From Chamaecrista fasciculata (lineage: Eukaryota > Streptophyta > Magnoliopsida > Fabales > Fabaceae): 64,000 nt of DNA. Positions within the stretch are counted from its first letter, which is position 1, and each line of letters opens with the position of its first letter. The stretch covers positions 1 through 64,000 of the forward strand of contig QANZ01019100.1 of the NCBI GenBank assembly GCA_003254925.1. The letters are read 5' to 3'. Positions 12,101-28,706 of the stretch are shown one piece after another. The notes beneath the pieces are model-generated. The model had not been told where the DNA came from, ran no database searches, and saw nothing but the letters and a program-made list of their open reading frames with translations. Both the position numbers and the translations under genes were made by a program.

Positions 12101-15100
12101 TTGTAAAGGGAGCGTAAGTGAAAATCTGATTAGTCTATTCTCAACTTCAAGTCTCACTTACGAATAGTGTGAGGGCTTTATATAAGGAGCCAAAGTCAAA
12201 AACTAATTAAAAGCATAACAATTTCCAACATGGCAATAAAAGTAAACAACTTTCAACACAAAAATAAAAGTAAGGGTCAAGTTTCATGATTTATTATTCC
12301 CTAGGTAGTATTAATTCTTTTCTTCTTCTTTTTTTCCTAAAATATGTTTTCCAAGGTACTCCAGACAGACTGCTGAGGGTGATTCTCTGTTCATTTTGTT
12401 TCAGGATGGATCAGATCCAGATGTCAAAAGTAAGGCTCTGAGTTATGATCAGTTATCTTATATGCAGGTATATACTGATAGGGAAGTGAGTTTTATACTT
12501 AGATCTTTGAAGTTTAGTGCAGTTTATTATTTTCCATAATTTACATGGTCAATAGCTTGTCTTTTCTGCACCATATTAAGCACTTCCAATCAAACTTGTC
12601 ATTATTGTAGTATAGGGTGACCTGTGGCGGCAAGTGGCTACGACGGTGACCACCCTTTGCTTCTCCAAGTCATAAACCTTTAGTCAGTAGTTCAATTAGT
12701 TGTGATTTTTCATGTGCATTGTTTAAGGATTAGATACACATGTTAAAGTGGGAGCTATGGCTCAAAGGTTCTGTTGAATGGCTCGAAGTTGAAGTTGAGG
12801 AAATTAAATGGATGGGGAAGAAAGTTGAAGGGTATCCTCTTTGAAGAATTTGGAAATTCAACCAGTGAGAGAGAGAGAGAGCGAGAGAGATGGAGAAGAA
12901 ACCCACTTGAAAGGCACACGGCTGTCTGATTTAAATGAGGGTCAACTTTTTTAATCCTTCATAGTTCTGGAGGATAAAACGTTACATTTTAAAGATTAGG
13001 TACCTAAATTGTAATAACCTTTTTGTCCAGGAGGGATTCTGTACTATTCCCAGATAATTTTTTTTGTACATACTAGAGAATGTAACTGCTTAACAGTTGG
13101 AAACAAGCCTCTATACTGATAATAATTTGATGCAGCACCTGGATTTTGAACCAGTGCAACCTGAAAGGCCAGGGGAGTTAATTGCTTACTACAAGATTGC
13201 ACGTAAGAGTTCTCCTCTAGCTATCCCTCTGTATGTGCTTTGTATTAAATTTAAATAAATGATTGGTCCAGTCTATAAGATTTAAGACAGTTCATTAATC
13301 TTATACTTGACTTTATCAGGTCACTACAAGTGGGCTCTGGATCAACTTTTCTACAAGCATAATTTCAGCCGAGTTATCATTCTTGAAGGTAAAATGGGTT
13401 ATTTTCTTTATGAATTATTTGTATTTTCTTCTTTATTATTGATGAATATGGAAGCTTATCAGATATATCTTGACTCGATCTCAGATGACATGGAAATAGC
13501 ACCTGATTTTTTCGATTACTTTGAAGCTACAGCCAAAATTCTTGACAAGGACAAGTATGCATTTAAGAATCATGGGATGCTTGGTTTTTTCCCCATTACT
13601 TCTATGTATTTATCAAAACTCTATGTTCTATGTTCTCAAGTTAGCATTATCTGTTGTAGGTCCATTTTGGCCGTTTCCTCTTGGAATGACAATGGACAGA
13701 AGCAGTTTGTACACGATCCTCGTAAGTTTGTTTAGTTTTGTGTCTGTATGGTTATACTTCATCTACAATATTAAATTTAAACCTGGAATTTAAGAACATG
13801 TCCATTTCATCTCTTTCTGACTCTTATTTCTTTCTTTGCATTATCATTGTATAACTAAATACCCTGAGAAATACAAATGGTAAAGCATGGACATGGGAGT
13901 AGTGAAAGTAAAGGTAGAAGCCTTTTTTCTGAATGTCTGTTAGCAGACCAGTATTTAATATATTATTATTAGGGATAATATATGTGTTATGTTTATGTAT
14001 GGCAGTTATTATATGTGTGGCAGTTACTAAAGGGTAGTTATTAGGAAGTCTATATATATGTGTATTGTAAGTTGATTAGGAATGATGAATGATATATGAT
14101 ATTTCAGAAACTGCTTGCTTCTCTCTCTGTTCTCTCTCTCTCTCTCCCTCTCAAGAATGAAGAACATCATTCTTGATTCTATCTCCCTCCCTTCTTCCTA
14201 GGTTCTACCATTTTGGTATCAGAGCCGTTCTTTCCATGCCTCGCTCTCCTCCCTTGCACAAAATTCTGATCCTAGTGATCAGAATCTTGTTCCTCATTCC
14301 CCTCCTATTTTTGAAAACCTCATACCACAAATTCCATTTTCTGACCAACAGTTGGCCTACATAGTCAATAGACTTGATGCTTTGGAGGCAGAATTACTTA
14401 GTCTAGCGGTTGACATTAAGTCCAATTTGGTCCCTGATTATTCAAGAATAACGACTGACCCTGCATTTTGGGTTCCCCCTAATGGTTCGAATGGTTCAAA
14501 ATTAGAATCATTGCTGCCAATTAAAGGCCCAAAATCATTCCTTAGTCTGGACGTTGAATTTGAGGCTAAATTACCCACTTCATCCAAGCCCAATAATTTT
14601 AATCCTCATTTTAGGTCAAATTTCAGTGGGTCCTTGACTTCAACGCATGAAAAAATTCTGGGTCTTCTGAAAAATCATCCCACATGCCTTCGTCTTTTTC
14701 TGGGTTCATTCCAAATGCTTTGACCCATGATACATCTTCTGGGTTTCGTGATTCTTCTTCTCTTGCGTGGCCGACTTCGTCTGGACATGGGAGACACGCT
14801 GCATCATCTTCTGCACAGCCTTTTCGTCCTCTGCCATCTTCGCAGACATGGTCGACGGATCAAGAGAGGCAGTTTCGGCAAGATGAAGGCCTCTGTTTTC
14901 GCTACAATGAGAGATTCACCCCTGGGCTCCGCTGTAACATTCCTTCGCTGGCTTTGATTGTGGTGTTTGAGAAAGATAATGGTTTACATGCACCTGGGCC
15001 ACCGGATTGGCACAACCATGAAGATGGAGCCTGGGCAGAACTTTCGAATCAATGGTTTCCAGTATTGTTCATTTTCTTTCTATAGCCTTGAGGACAAGGC

Positions 15101-18100
15101 TATTTTCCAAGGGGGGATTAATGTTAGCAGACCAGTATTTAATATATTATTATTAGGGATAATATATGTGTTATGTTTATGTACGGCAGTTATTATATGT
15201 GTGGCAGTTACTAAAGGGTAGTTATTAGGAAGTCTATATATATGTGTATTTTAAGTTGATTAGGAATGATGAATGATATATGATATTTCAGAAACTGCTT
15301 CTCTCTCTGTTCTCTCTCTCTACCCGATCTCTTTCTCTCTCTCTCTCTCTCTCCCTCTCAAGAATGAAGAACATCATTCTTGATTCTATCTCCCTCCCTT
15401 CTTCCTAGGTTCTACCAATGTCACAGGGGAAATGATCGAGAAAGAAAGACAAAAGACGAGGAGAAAAGAATGTCTAGTTAAACAGAGCAGTTTTCTTCTA
15501 ACTTAAACAAACAGAGCAGTGTTCTTTTCAATTTTGATATCTTGTGACGGCATTTTTAGTGTGCTAACATGGCAAGAGGAGGATGCTGGAGGGTGAAACC
15601 ATTTGTGAATCTAACAGAAATATGACAGAAGGGTGTTTATTTCTCTTTTTTTATGATTAACATATAAGCACAGAGAATCTAAGATTCCAAATGCTTTCTC
15701 AATAAGAAGCTCATGCTCCTAAAGTTTTTATTATGTGGATGATGATTGCTACTGCCATTCTTGTAAATTATTAGTTTGATGAAATCTGCAGATGAACTAT
15801 ATCGCTCGGACTTTTTTCCTGGACTAGGATGGATGCTGACTAGAAATACATGGGATGAGTTATCACCGAAATGGCCTAAGGCATATCCTTGACTAATGTG
15901 CTTTGCATGCCCGTTAATTTAAATTTTATAATTATTATAATTTTAAAATTAAAAAAATTAAAATGTTGATTTATTATATTTTATTAGAAAATTCAATTTT
16001 TATAATATTATTTTATTTTAATTGTATTTTTTTTTATTTTAAGTTGTGGGAAGTTGGTTAATTTTATCCACTACTTTCTCTCTCTTTCATTATATGATCC
16101 ACTTATTTATTTTTTTTAATTAAGTAATTATGACCAACCAAAAAGCTTCTATAGATATAGNAAAAAGCTTCTCAAACATATATAATAGATATAGATATAA
16201 ATATAGATATTTTAGTCATTATTCTTGTGTTTGTATGCCATATTTGTTTATTCTATTAATATTATGCATGTATAACTTTTTTTCTTTGACAAAATTTCAC
16301 TTATTGGGATGATTGGTTGAGATTAAAAGAGAATCACAAAGGGCGGCAATTTATCCGTCCAGAAGTATGCAGAACATATAATTTTGGCGAGCAAGTAAGG
16401 GTCCTTATTGTACTTACAGTGTTTTCTATCTATTGGATGGTTGTCTTTGGAATTTTTGTAGGCATATTTGTATAGCGAGCACCAATTTTAAGATTTAAGA
16501 CAAATTATGGGTCAAAGAAGTAATTAAGGTTATTGGTGAACTTTCATCTTTATCCAGGCAGCTAAAGATATACCCAAATCCCTTAGATAAGTTATATGCC
16601 TGTCTGTTTTACATAATCATGCAATATGCCTAGAGATATAAGATGCCTTCATTTCATAGGCATCATCCCTGAATTTTTTACTTTGCCGACTTTCATAAAA
16701 TAAAATACCAATTGCACTATTGCTTTGATATCTTTTATTTATCATACCTAAGGAAAATCTTGTAGATCATACTTGCTGTAGGGAAGGAAGGGAAGAAGAA
16801 AACAACATATAGCAGTTCTAAATGTATCAATTTATCCATAATAATGAGTAATTATAATAATTGACTAGGTCCTATTATTTGGAAACCTAAATAAGAAATC
16901 TTAATGACCTCTAGTATCCTAATGAAAAGCCTACTAGGATACTATGATAGGGGATAACATATCTCTTGGACCCAAAGCCTTTGTTTGAATCCTTCATAAA
17001 ATCTAAATAACTGTAGTTATCCAATTAGAAGCCCTAATCTCCAAATAATAATTAAATCATTACATAATAACATGAATAAATAATTTCACGGTCTCATATC
17101 CACAATAATATTGTATAACTAGGAATGTAAGGTACGTGTAACAAACTCTTTCTAAAATTGGTGCTTGGTAATATGCTTCATATTTGGTTGCAATATTTTT
17201 TAATAGGATACAGTTCTTGTTGTTTATGATTGTTGATGATTTTTTAGTACACGTGCATTAGATTCATTTTCTTTTCTACTTGTTAGTACCTCTGTGTTAG
17301 ATTATCTTTTCATCTTTTGTTATTTCACCTCCCTTATAACTTAAAAGCACCTCTACTCTTATCGTGTTATCTATTTTATTCTTTTGGATTGGATCATTTC
17401 CTAAGGTAGTGTAAATTCAATTTAGCCACATATACTTATATGTCACCAAATATTGGAATGCCCAATTTATCTTCAGCTCGCTGAATTGTGAGTTGTGGCA
17501 ATAAAGGCACCAAAAAAGCAAGTTTATTTTGTCTCTCACATCCTTGCCTGATAGGATTTTGATGCCCAATTAAGTGTTGTAATTTTCTTACAGGGTTCTA
17601 GTTTGGGACAGTTTTTTAAGCAATATCTTGAGCCAATCAAACTGAATGGGGTCCAGGTAGGTATGCATATTTTGTTTAAACATGGCAATATGTTTTCATA
17701 TAATTAGAATGATGCCTTATTACATTGTGTTGTGGAAGGTTGATTGGAAGTCAAAGGACTTGAGCTTTTTGCTGAAGGTGAGATGGTCTATGTGTTTTCT
17801 TATACTCTAGTGTGCATCTGAGAAGGCTGTTGTGATTTCTGATTCTTGTATGCTCTTTCCAGGACAAATATGACAAGCACTTTGGGGACATTGTTAGAAA
17901 AGCTAAACCTATCTATGGAGCTAACTTAGTTCTGAAGGCAAATAATATAAATGACGATGTGCGTGTTAAATATAAAGATCAGTCTGATTTTGAAATCATT
18001 GCTCGCCAGTTCGGTATTTTCCAAGAGTGGAAGGTAATGTTATTATTTTTCTAAATACCTTAATATGACAGCACGATGAGTAGTGCAATTACTGATTTCA

Positions 18101-18630
18101 ATTTTCTGTTGTGGATTATGGAATGAACAAGATAAAACCTGCAGCCTCTCTAATCAAAGATTTCTGAAAGAAATTTAAAAAGAATTGCTGAGACTTAGAT
18201 CTTCTGTGTTTATAATTTTATATATAGTAGAAGAATGTTGCAAGGACCACACAGCTGAAATCTGACATTGCTATATTTATCAAAGCCAATGGATCAGTTC
18301 TAATAAATTTATCAGAAGTCTACCATAACATTGGCCTTTGTGAGGCCTGAGCTCATTTCTAAAACCATGTGGCCCGTTGGTGTATTTAACTATTTATTAT
18401 TGGCTGCATTACATATACAATTGTATGTGATGTATGCTGTAACACTTGTATGCCTTTTATCATTTTATGTTGTGGATAGATCTAAATTTGACTTGTTGTT
18501 CTTTACTTTCCAGGATGGTGTGCCTAGGACAGCCTACAAGGGAGTGGTCGTTTTCAGATATCAAAACCCTAGACGTGTATTCCTTGTTGGTCCAGACTCG
18601 TTGAAGCTACTTGGAATTGAAGATTCTTAA
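9138..18630 (+). CDS. CGL1: Alpha-1,3-mannosyl-glycoprotein 2-beta-N-acetylglucosaminyltransferase (GnT-I)
   Basis: Golgi enzyme that adds the first GlcNAc to Man5GlcNAc2, starting hybrid and complex N-glycans. Coding exons read: 9138-9206, 9324-9374, 9828-9915, 10475-10549, 11517-11551, 11661-11737, 11842-11887, 12405-12467, 13136-13202, 13320-13388, 13485-13554, 13660-13721, 15792-15882, 16301-16394, 17594-17656, 17739-17777, 17863-18033, 18514-18630. All phases fit, giving 448 residues (Arabidopsis protein about 444). The N terminus is a short tail plus one membrane anchor (FRFLLLLAAGVFIYIQ), as in type II Golgi enzymes, then a coiled stem. The GT13 catalytic domain has the metal-binding EDD (exon 10/11 junction), SSWNDNGQKQFV, DFFPGLGWML and VPRTAYKGVVVF. 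All introns are GT-AG except intron 13, which is AT-AC. Intron 12 holds an LTR element. The start is supported by near identity to the known N terminus. Confidence 0.96.
10860..11090. repeat. Polypurine tract in GnTI intron 4
   Basis: About 170 bases of almost pure A/G on the plus strand (gggagggaggaggaagagg around 10955), followed by a short A+T-rich tail. Similar G/A-rich blocks recur in intron 7 (about 11996-12115) and intron 8 (about 12830-12895). The blocks share general composition and a following pyrimidine-rich motif (cttcaagtct or catcaagtct) but no firm element boundaries; they may be pieces of one repeat family. Confidence 0.4.
11411..11438. repeat. (TA)n microsatellite
   Basis: A run of about 14 TA units in intron 4 of the GnTI gene, 80 bases before exon 5. 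Likely polymorphic. Confidence 0.85.
13938..15417 (+). mobile_element. Short non-autonomous LTR element inside GnTI intron 12 (Ty3/gypsy-like remnant)
   Basis: Two near-identical LTRs, 13938-14210 and 15122-15417, begin TGTTAGCAGACC and end TTCTACCA; they differ mainly in the length of a CT microsatellite, so the insertion is young. A 5-bp target duplication ATGTC flanks the element (13933-13937 and 15418-15422). A primer binding site matching initiator tRNA-Met (TGGTATCAGAGC, 14214-14225) follows the left LTR, and a polypurine tract (aaggggggatta, about 15109-15120) precedes the right LTR. The 0.9 kb interior has only gag-like remains, including a knuckle-like stretch near 14890 and the cttgaggacaag motif common in gypsy elements. 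No pol is present. It lies in the same orientation as the host gene and is spliced out with the intron. Confidence 0.9.
15883..16300 (+). other. U12-type AT-AC intron of the GnTI gene
   Basis: The 418-base intron starts ATATCCTT (15883-15890), an exact match to the U12 AT-type donor consensus, and ends in AC (16299-16300). A U12 branch-point-like TTCTTTGAC lies at 16282-16290 with the branch A at 16289, 11 bases from the 3' splice site, inside the usual range. Splicing here joins GC to TTAT and restores KAYWDDW, the conserved GnT-I sequence; reading through the donor reaches a TGA at once. No GT-AG alternative gives this protein. A single N (16161) sits inside, with aaaaagcttct on both sides, suggesting a contig join. 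Confidence 0.93.
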
Positions 18631-19083
18631 TGCTGGATGCGATAAATGAACATTCAAATCTCACGTCATTAAGATTGTTATTTTGAGCACTTAGAAGGAA
18701 CCAATGTGAGGGCCTTCTACTTAATTTTGACTTCAGCAGCGCCCTAATTAAACTGAAATTTCTGTGCTGAGATTATATATCGGAGGTCTAATGAAGGTGT
18801 TAGTGATTACTGAGTATTTGATATTTATTCTGAGTTGTTCAGTGACTGCTAAAAGAGATGTAGCCCGCTAATTTTGTTCTCGCGTTTATTTTTAAAATCC
18901 ATCCGAGAATTTTCTGGAACCCAAATTATTTGTACCATTTCTTGTACCTTGTATAGATCCTCCTTAGTTGGCCGTATATCGTACTATTTCTTTATTTTTT
19001 TTAGAAAAATATCAAACCTCATCAAATCAAATTATAAAGTCATTCAGGTAATTCTTAATCTTATAAATATAAAAAAAAAAAAA

Positions 19084-19482
19084 NNNNNNNNNNNNNNNNN
19101 NNNNNNNNNNNNNNNNNNNNNNNNNNNNNNNNNNNNNNNNNNNNNNNNNNNNNNNNNNNNNNNNNNNNNNNNNNNNNNNNNNNNNNNNNNNNNNNNNNNN
19201 NNNNNNNNNNNNNNNNNNNNNNNNNNNNNNNNNNNNNNNNNNNNNNNNNNNNNNNNNNNNNNNNNNNNNNNNNNNNNNNNNNNNNNNNNNNNNNNNNNNN
19301 NNNNNNNNNNNNNNNNNNNNNNNNNNNNNNNNNNNNNNNNNNNNNNNNNNNNNNNNNNNNNNNNNNNNNNNNNNNNNNNNNNNNNNNNNNNNNNNNNNNN
19401 NNNNNNNNNNNNNNNNNNNNNNNNNNNNNNNNNNNNNNNNNNNNNNNNNNNNNNNNNNNNNNNNNNNNNNNNNNNNNNNNNN
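19084..19482. other. Assembly gap (Ns)
   Basis: Run of N. The left edge is a poly-A run and the right edge is G+C-rich repeat sequence, so the missing DNA is probably repetitive. Reading frames across it are meaningless. Confidence 1.
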
Positions 19483-20556
19483 GGGTCTCGGGCCAGCCGT
19501 GGACCCGGCCCGGCCCGTGAACACCCCTAACACTTTCTATAATAATATAAGAGACAAACATGATTGAAGAATGAGGAATATTGCAACTAAAAAAATAATA
19601 ATATTGTAAATTTTTTGTTTAATTAAATTAATATAAATTCTATATATATATATATATATAAATAAGAGTGTGTGTGGGGTGTGTGAAAGAGAGAGAGAGG
19701 TGTATCTGTGTGTGTGAGAGAGAGAAAGAGAAAAAGTGTGTGAGTGAAAAAGATAAAAAAATGATAAGAAATGATAGATAGAGAGAGAAAATTATAAGTG
19801 TAATAAATGAGGGTATGTAAAATTACTATTTTGTCTAGTTCTTTTTTTTATATTTGTATTAAAGTATAGGTAAGTATAGATGTATAAGTAGGGATAGATT
19901 AGTAATTGTAAGAGAAAATGAGATGATGTTGTGAATGAGATGATGATGTGGATGAGATGAGATAGAGGTTTAAAAAAAACTCAACCATTACTGTTCATCC
20001 AATCCTAAAATGAGATTAAAATTAAATGAAATGAGATTAAGATGATGGTGATGCCGAACAGGCCCTTAGTTTACAACTTGAATATGCTACGAAATTTTGT
20101 CTTTGAATTTCAAATTCTTCGTCAACGAAATTAAACACTTGCGATCAAATTTCATTTCAAATATTACTTGTCTTCACATTTCTTTAAGGACGATGAATGT
20201 AAGTAAGAATTAATTAATTAAATGATATAATAATACCTTTGCTATTAGTTTTCTGTTTTTATTTTTTGTTTATGCATGAATATTTAAATCGTCAATAGGT
20301 TTCTGTCGTAGAAATATACAAGCAATTTTTCGATGAAAAAAAATATATTTATAACAAAAATGTTTGTTAAATTAAATTAGTGATGGCTTATTCTTGTTAT
20401 TAAACATTTAAACGATCTACCGATTAGAAGGAGTAAGCTTTCATAAAAGTAAGTAATAGCGAATATCAATGCAATTCAACCCCTCAATCCAAAACGGCAA
20501 AACCCCACAAAACGGAAAGAAAAAGTAATAGTGAAGAAAACTTGCTATAAACCAAA

Positions 20557-21047
20557 GGTAAAAGGTCATTTTTGTCCTAAATTTATGTTTTGATTTTTTA
20601 TATTTCAAAATATTTAAATTTGTCCTAATGTTGACAAAATGTTTCATTTTAATTTTAAATTATTGAATTTAGTCATATTTCTCTTGTTTCCATTTCAAAT
20701 TCAAATGACTTATTAAGAGTAACTCATAGCTCTGGATTTGTCACATTCGAATTTAAAACAAGAGAGATATGATTAATTTTACTTATTTGGCCGTGAAACG
20801 AATAGTCTACTTTCAAGACCAATTTGACCTTATTTGACGACGACTCTAACGAGATAGAAAAAGTAATATTTGAGAACAATATGTAGCTCTGAACTCGTCA
20901 TATTCAAACTCGAAATGAGAGAAATATGATCATATTCAATAGTATGAGCACAAAGTAAAACATTTTGCCAACATTCAGGATTTTGAAACATGAAGGACCA
21001 AAATGAACATTAGGGTATACATTTAGGACCAAAATGAGCCTTTAGCC
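20557..21047. mobile_element. Foldback MITE, Mutator-like (491 bp)
   Basis: Long imperfect inverted repeat: the left arm (ggtaaaaggtcatttttgtc) is matched by the complement of the right arm (gaccaaaatgagcctttagcc). The flanks are TAAACCAAA (20548-20556) and TAAACTAAA (21048-21056), a 9-bp target duplication with one mismatch. A 9-bp duplication with long terminal inverted repeats is the pattern of Mutator-like (MULE) elements. Non-coding. Confidence 0.72.
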
Positions 21048-22113
21048 TAAACTAAATTGAAAAGGAGTAGTTAATAAAGATTAAAGACTAAAAAGTATAT
21101 AATGACATGAATTTGGAAAGTTTAAAAGCAAGTAAAACGGTATTAACTATCATAAGCAACGTTTTGCTTTTTGTTGCTATCTATCTAAATTCTAAAACGT
21201 CAAACCCGTATATTCCAAATTCCAATGCCACATTCAAGTAGCGGAATGACGATGTAGGCATGTAGCTCATCAATTGGCAACCACTTTGAATGACCACCAT
21301 ACATTCCGACATCCACGTCTTCTCCCACAAACACAAACAAACACGTTAAAATCAAGCTTAATTAAGACTATAACACACATATCACAATCGCATATGGTCC
21401 ACACTCACTCACATTCACATTCATTGTTTTTCAACTCATAACTCATTCATTTTGTACCAAATAAAATCATTTTCAGAATTCAGATCATGCTCCCCACTTT
21501 TCATTTCCATCTTCCATAATGGTGGTCCTCTCATGTGGTGTCTCACCTCATATATATCCGGGTCTAACGCCACTTTGTATGTCTTCTAAAAAATCTTATA
21601 AAGGGTCTTATACCGATAACAATCTCTCCATGTTGTACATTATAATGGCAAGTACTCAATAGTCAAGATTTAGATCTTCTGCGGTGTAAATACACTCCAA
21701 AAAACTTATCTCTTTTGTCATAACTTTTTTTTTCTTATTTACACTTAAGATTCTCTGCTTTCCTCACCATCTACTTTGAGTGACTGGTTGCGTGCTTCTC
21801 TATAATTTCGTGAGTGCCTATTTCTTCTCATCACCATCTCCTCAAAATATCTAGTACTGTTACATAATTTTTAATTTATAAAGTACACGGAGCTTCCTTC
21901 TTGTTTTAATTTATCCCCTGCTCATAAATATATGTAATCGAGATTGTTAGCTTACTTCACTACCAATTTTCCCTCATGACAAAAATTTCCAAGTTTTGGT
22001 CGTCGTACTATACTTCCAACCAGAAATTCTGATTCTGTAATTGAAGCAAATGTAGCGTTTATTGCGTTGAATATCAATTTTATTTGCATTTGATTTTCAG
22101 TTTTCGATCAGCT

Positions 22114-26239
<4,126 letters not shown>

Positions 26240-27558
26240 AAAAGCTTCTTGGAAAAAATCATTTAAGATGCCTATGAAAGAAAGAGGAGAGATTGAAGGA
26301 CAAATATACAGGGGTGGGGAAGGAGATGTACCTTGGCACTTAATTATCCTTTGTTTTTAAAGTAACACTTTCTCTAAAATGTCTTAATTTAAGATATTTT
26401 AAATGTATATTGAAGAAGGACAATGGAAGATTAATTAGTGCATATTTGATTTCCTTCTCGAAAATTATTTTTTGGTTTTCAGAAATCAAAAAAGTAAAAA
26501 ACTTGCTTCATAACACAATTTTTTTTCTTATATTTGACATCAAAATTTTAAAAACTAAATATTATTTTTAAAAGCTCTAAACCCTACTATTCAAAGATAT
26601 TCTCAACTTTGGAAATAAGGGGAAAAAAAAAAAAAGAAGGCAACGACATAATTGTAATCTTTTACTTTAAAGGTGACTCCTTCGTTGACTTGTAATATTT
26701 TACTTTTGAACATGGTTTTCTAGAGTTTTCGGTGGAGAAATGATGGTGGTTGACCAAAGTCAATGCCAACACTACTCCTTGCCTCGTTGGCAAACATATT
26801 TGGGTCATTCATTCATGATCTACTAAAGTGTGGATGCGTTGAAGTTCATGAATTGAAGTTATCACATGGATCGTCCGTTAAAGTGTTGAAGTACACAAAT
26901 TTATAGCAATGAATGAATGACCCAAATGACTTACCCAATGGACTACAAAGAATCCATACCCAAATAAGTCATGTTTGGTCTTATATTATACAAGCTCCTT
27001 GTTGACTCACCAAATTAAAAGTAGTGGTCCATGAAATTCTAGGGGTATTTATTGAGGGAATTGGATAATTTTAAATAAATTTTTAGTCGAATCATTGATA
27101 TCATTTTGAAGTAATTTTTAATTAAATGATTAAAAACAATTCTTAACCAAACCAATAAACAACTATTCAAATGTGAGTGTTTCTTTATAAAAAATAAAAC
27201 TAGGATAAGTTAATAAAATAAATATCATAAATTGCACGATGACTAAAACAAAAATGATAGTTTTTTTAAAAATATAATCATATATGATAATTAAAATATA
27301 TATATAATTAGCAGTTTGGTTCAATTATTTATATATCTAAATTTTTTATTGAACTAAACTATTTAATTTATTGTCTGGCTTAATTCAACTTTTTACTTAT
27401 ATTCAATTTTATTTAACTTGGTCAAATTGGTTTCAATTGGTTCTGAAAGTACTAAGAGAAAGCAAAACAAAAGACACTCACCTAAGTTTAGGATCTTTCC
27501 TTTCAAACCATTTCCATGCTTACCAACCAATAACCATCGTCAGTCCTTATACAACATT

Positions 27559-27905
27559 TTAGGAAGTATGGACACTTCATTTTGAGGGCGTGTCGCCGTG
27601 TCAGACACGTGTCAGTGTCCGACACCCGTACGACACCGACACGACACATATTCACAAATTTTAGAATATAAATCAAAATTTTATGACTTTAACATGATAG
27701 ACAAAATAGAATAATAGTAGTTATGACATATATTATGAATAAAAATTGTAATTTTAAATTTTTCATTAAAAATTATGAATATTTAATTATTTTTATATAT
27801 AAATATATGCCGTGTCGTGTCATGTAATTTTAAAAGTTTAGTGTGTCGCCGTGTCCGTGTCCGTATCGTGTCCCGTGTCCGTGTCAGTGTCCATGCTTCA
27901 TAGGT
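27559..27905. mobile_element. Dispersed MITE-like repeat, copy 1 (347 bp)
   Basis: Ends GAAGTATGGACAC and GTGTCCATGCTTC are inverted repeats, and G+C-rich GTGTCC/GACAC tandem motifs sit inside each end around an A+T-rich centre. The direct repeat CAACATT flanks it (27552-27558, 27906-27912). A second copy is at 54761-55047. Family not identified with certainty; the duplication could be part of an imperfect 9-bp MULE site. Confidence 0.65.
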
Positions 27906-28706
27906 CAACATTACAACCAATAGATTTCCAGCATTTTAGTTTGCATAGAAAAATGTCATGAGTTTAGCATATTCGACACTTGAAACTTCAAAATTGAGGT
28001 CTCAAGACCAACTATAAGGTAGTATACAAAGTTTATTATATCTTTGTTGTAATGCTGATCAATAAAATAAAGAATTATGACAAATATTACATATACAATG
28101 TAGTAAGAAAATGCAAAAGAACTTTTTTTTTTCTATAATCATTAATAGAATAGAGATTAGAGAAAAAGTCCATAAAATTTATAATTGAAGGAATCTTATA
28201 ATAAAAATATAAAGAATCTTGTCCCCCTTTTTTTTTTATTTCATAAAATGATTGAACTGTAATTGCAAATTCATAAACAATTTACGTAAAAATTGACACT
28301 AATCGACCTGCTAAAAATTTGTTAAACCAGCTGACCATGTAACTTTTTTTTGTGTGTGTGTGTGTGTGGGGGGGGGGTGGGGGTTGAGATCATGTAACTT
28401 GCTTCTTTTAATAATTTTTCAACAAAATGAAATATTATATTTTATAATATGTGGAGTTACTCGTAATTCTTTTTACACATTTTATGAACTTTTATAGATA
28501 CTTGTTAAACTTAAACTTACATACTTGCATCATCAGTAAATCTTTACTTTGTTAATTTTTTTTAACTCATTGATTTTTGTAAAATTATGGTGAAGGGTCA
28601 ACTCTTTCTTATAGCCAAACTATTTTAAACAAGTTGAGCACTTTGTGAGCAACCAAATGAATTTTGAAGAAAACATATTTTGATGTCATGTTTTGAGTTG
28701 TTTTTT

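Larger units (their letters stand above)
18631..22113. other. Intergenic region between GnTI and the glutamate receptor gene
   Basis: Contains the GnTI 3' UTR (to about 18,900), an assembly gap (19084-19482), a fragment after the gap ending in cacccctaa (19483-19530) that resembles a hAT-type terminus, purine-rich and (TA)n simple repeats (19640-19790), a possible MITE end (tgccgaacaggcccttag, about 20052) whose partner is not seen, and a foldback element (20557-21047). From about 21,480 to 22,113 lies the promoter and 5' leader of the receptor gene, with a likely 5' UTR splice acceptor (tgattttcag, ending 22100). No gene seen. Confidence 0.6.

Noticed and set aside
10868-12895. Open frames and repeat-like purine tracts in GnTI introns 4, 7 and 8
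   Set aside because: Low-complexity purine composition keeps frames open by chance; exon phases of GnTI pass them by. Kept only as a low-confidence repeat.
15121-15417. Reading the right-hand repeat as an independent tandem duplication of intron sequence
   Set aside because: Exact 5-bp target duplication, primer site and purine tract show that the two copies are LTRs of one element.
22084-22113. Upstream in-frame ATG of the GLR gene
   Set aside because: It precedes a splice acceptor at 22100, so it is probably in a 5' UTR intron; the ATG at 22114 gives a normal signal peptide.
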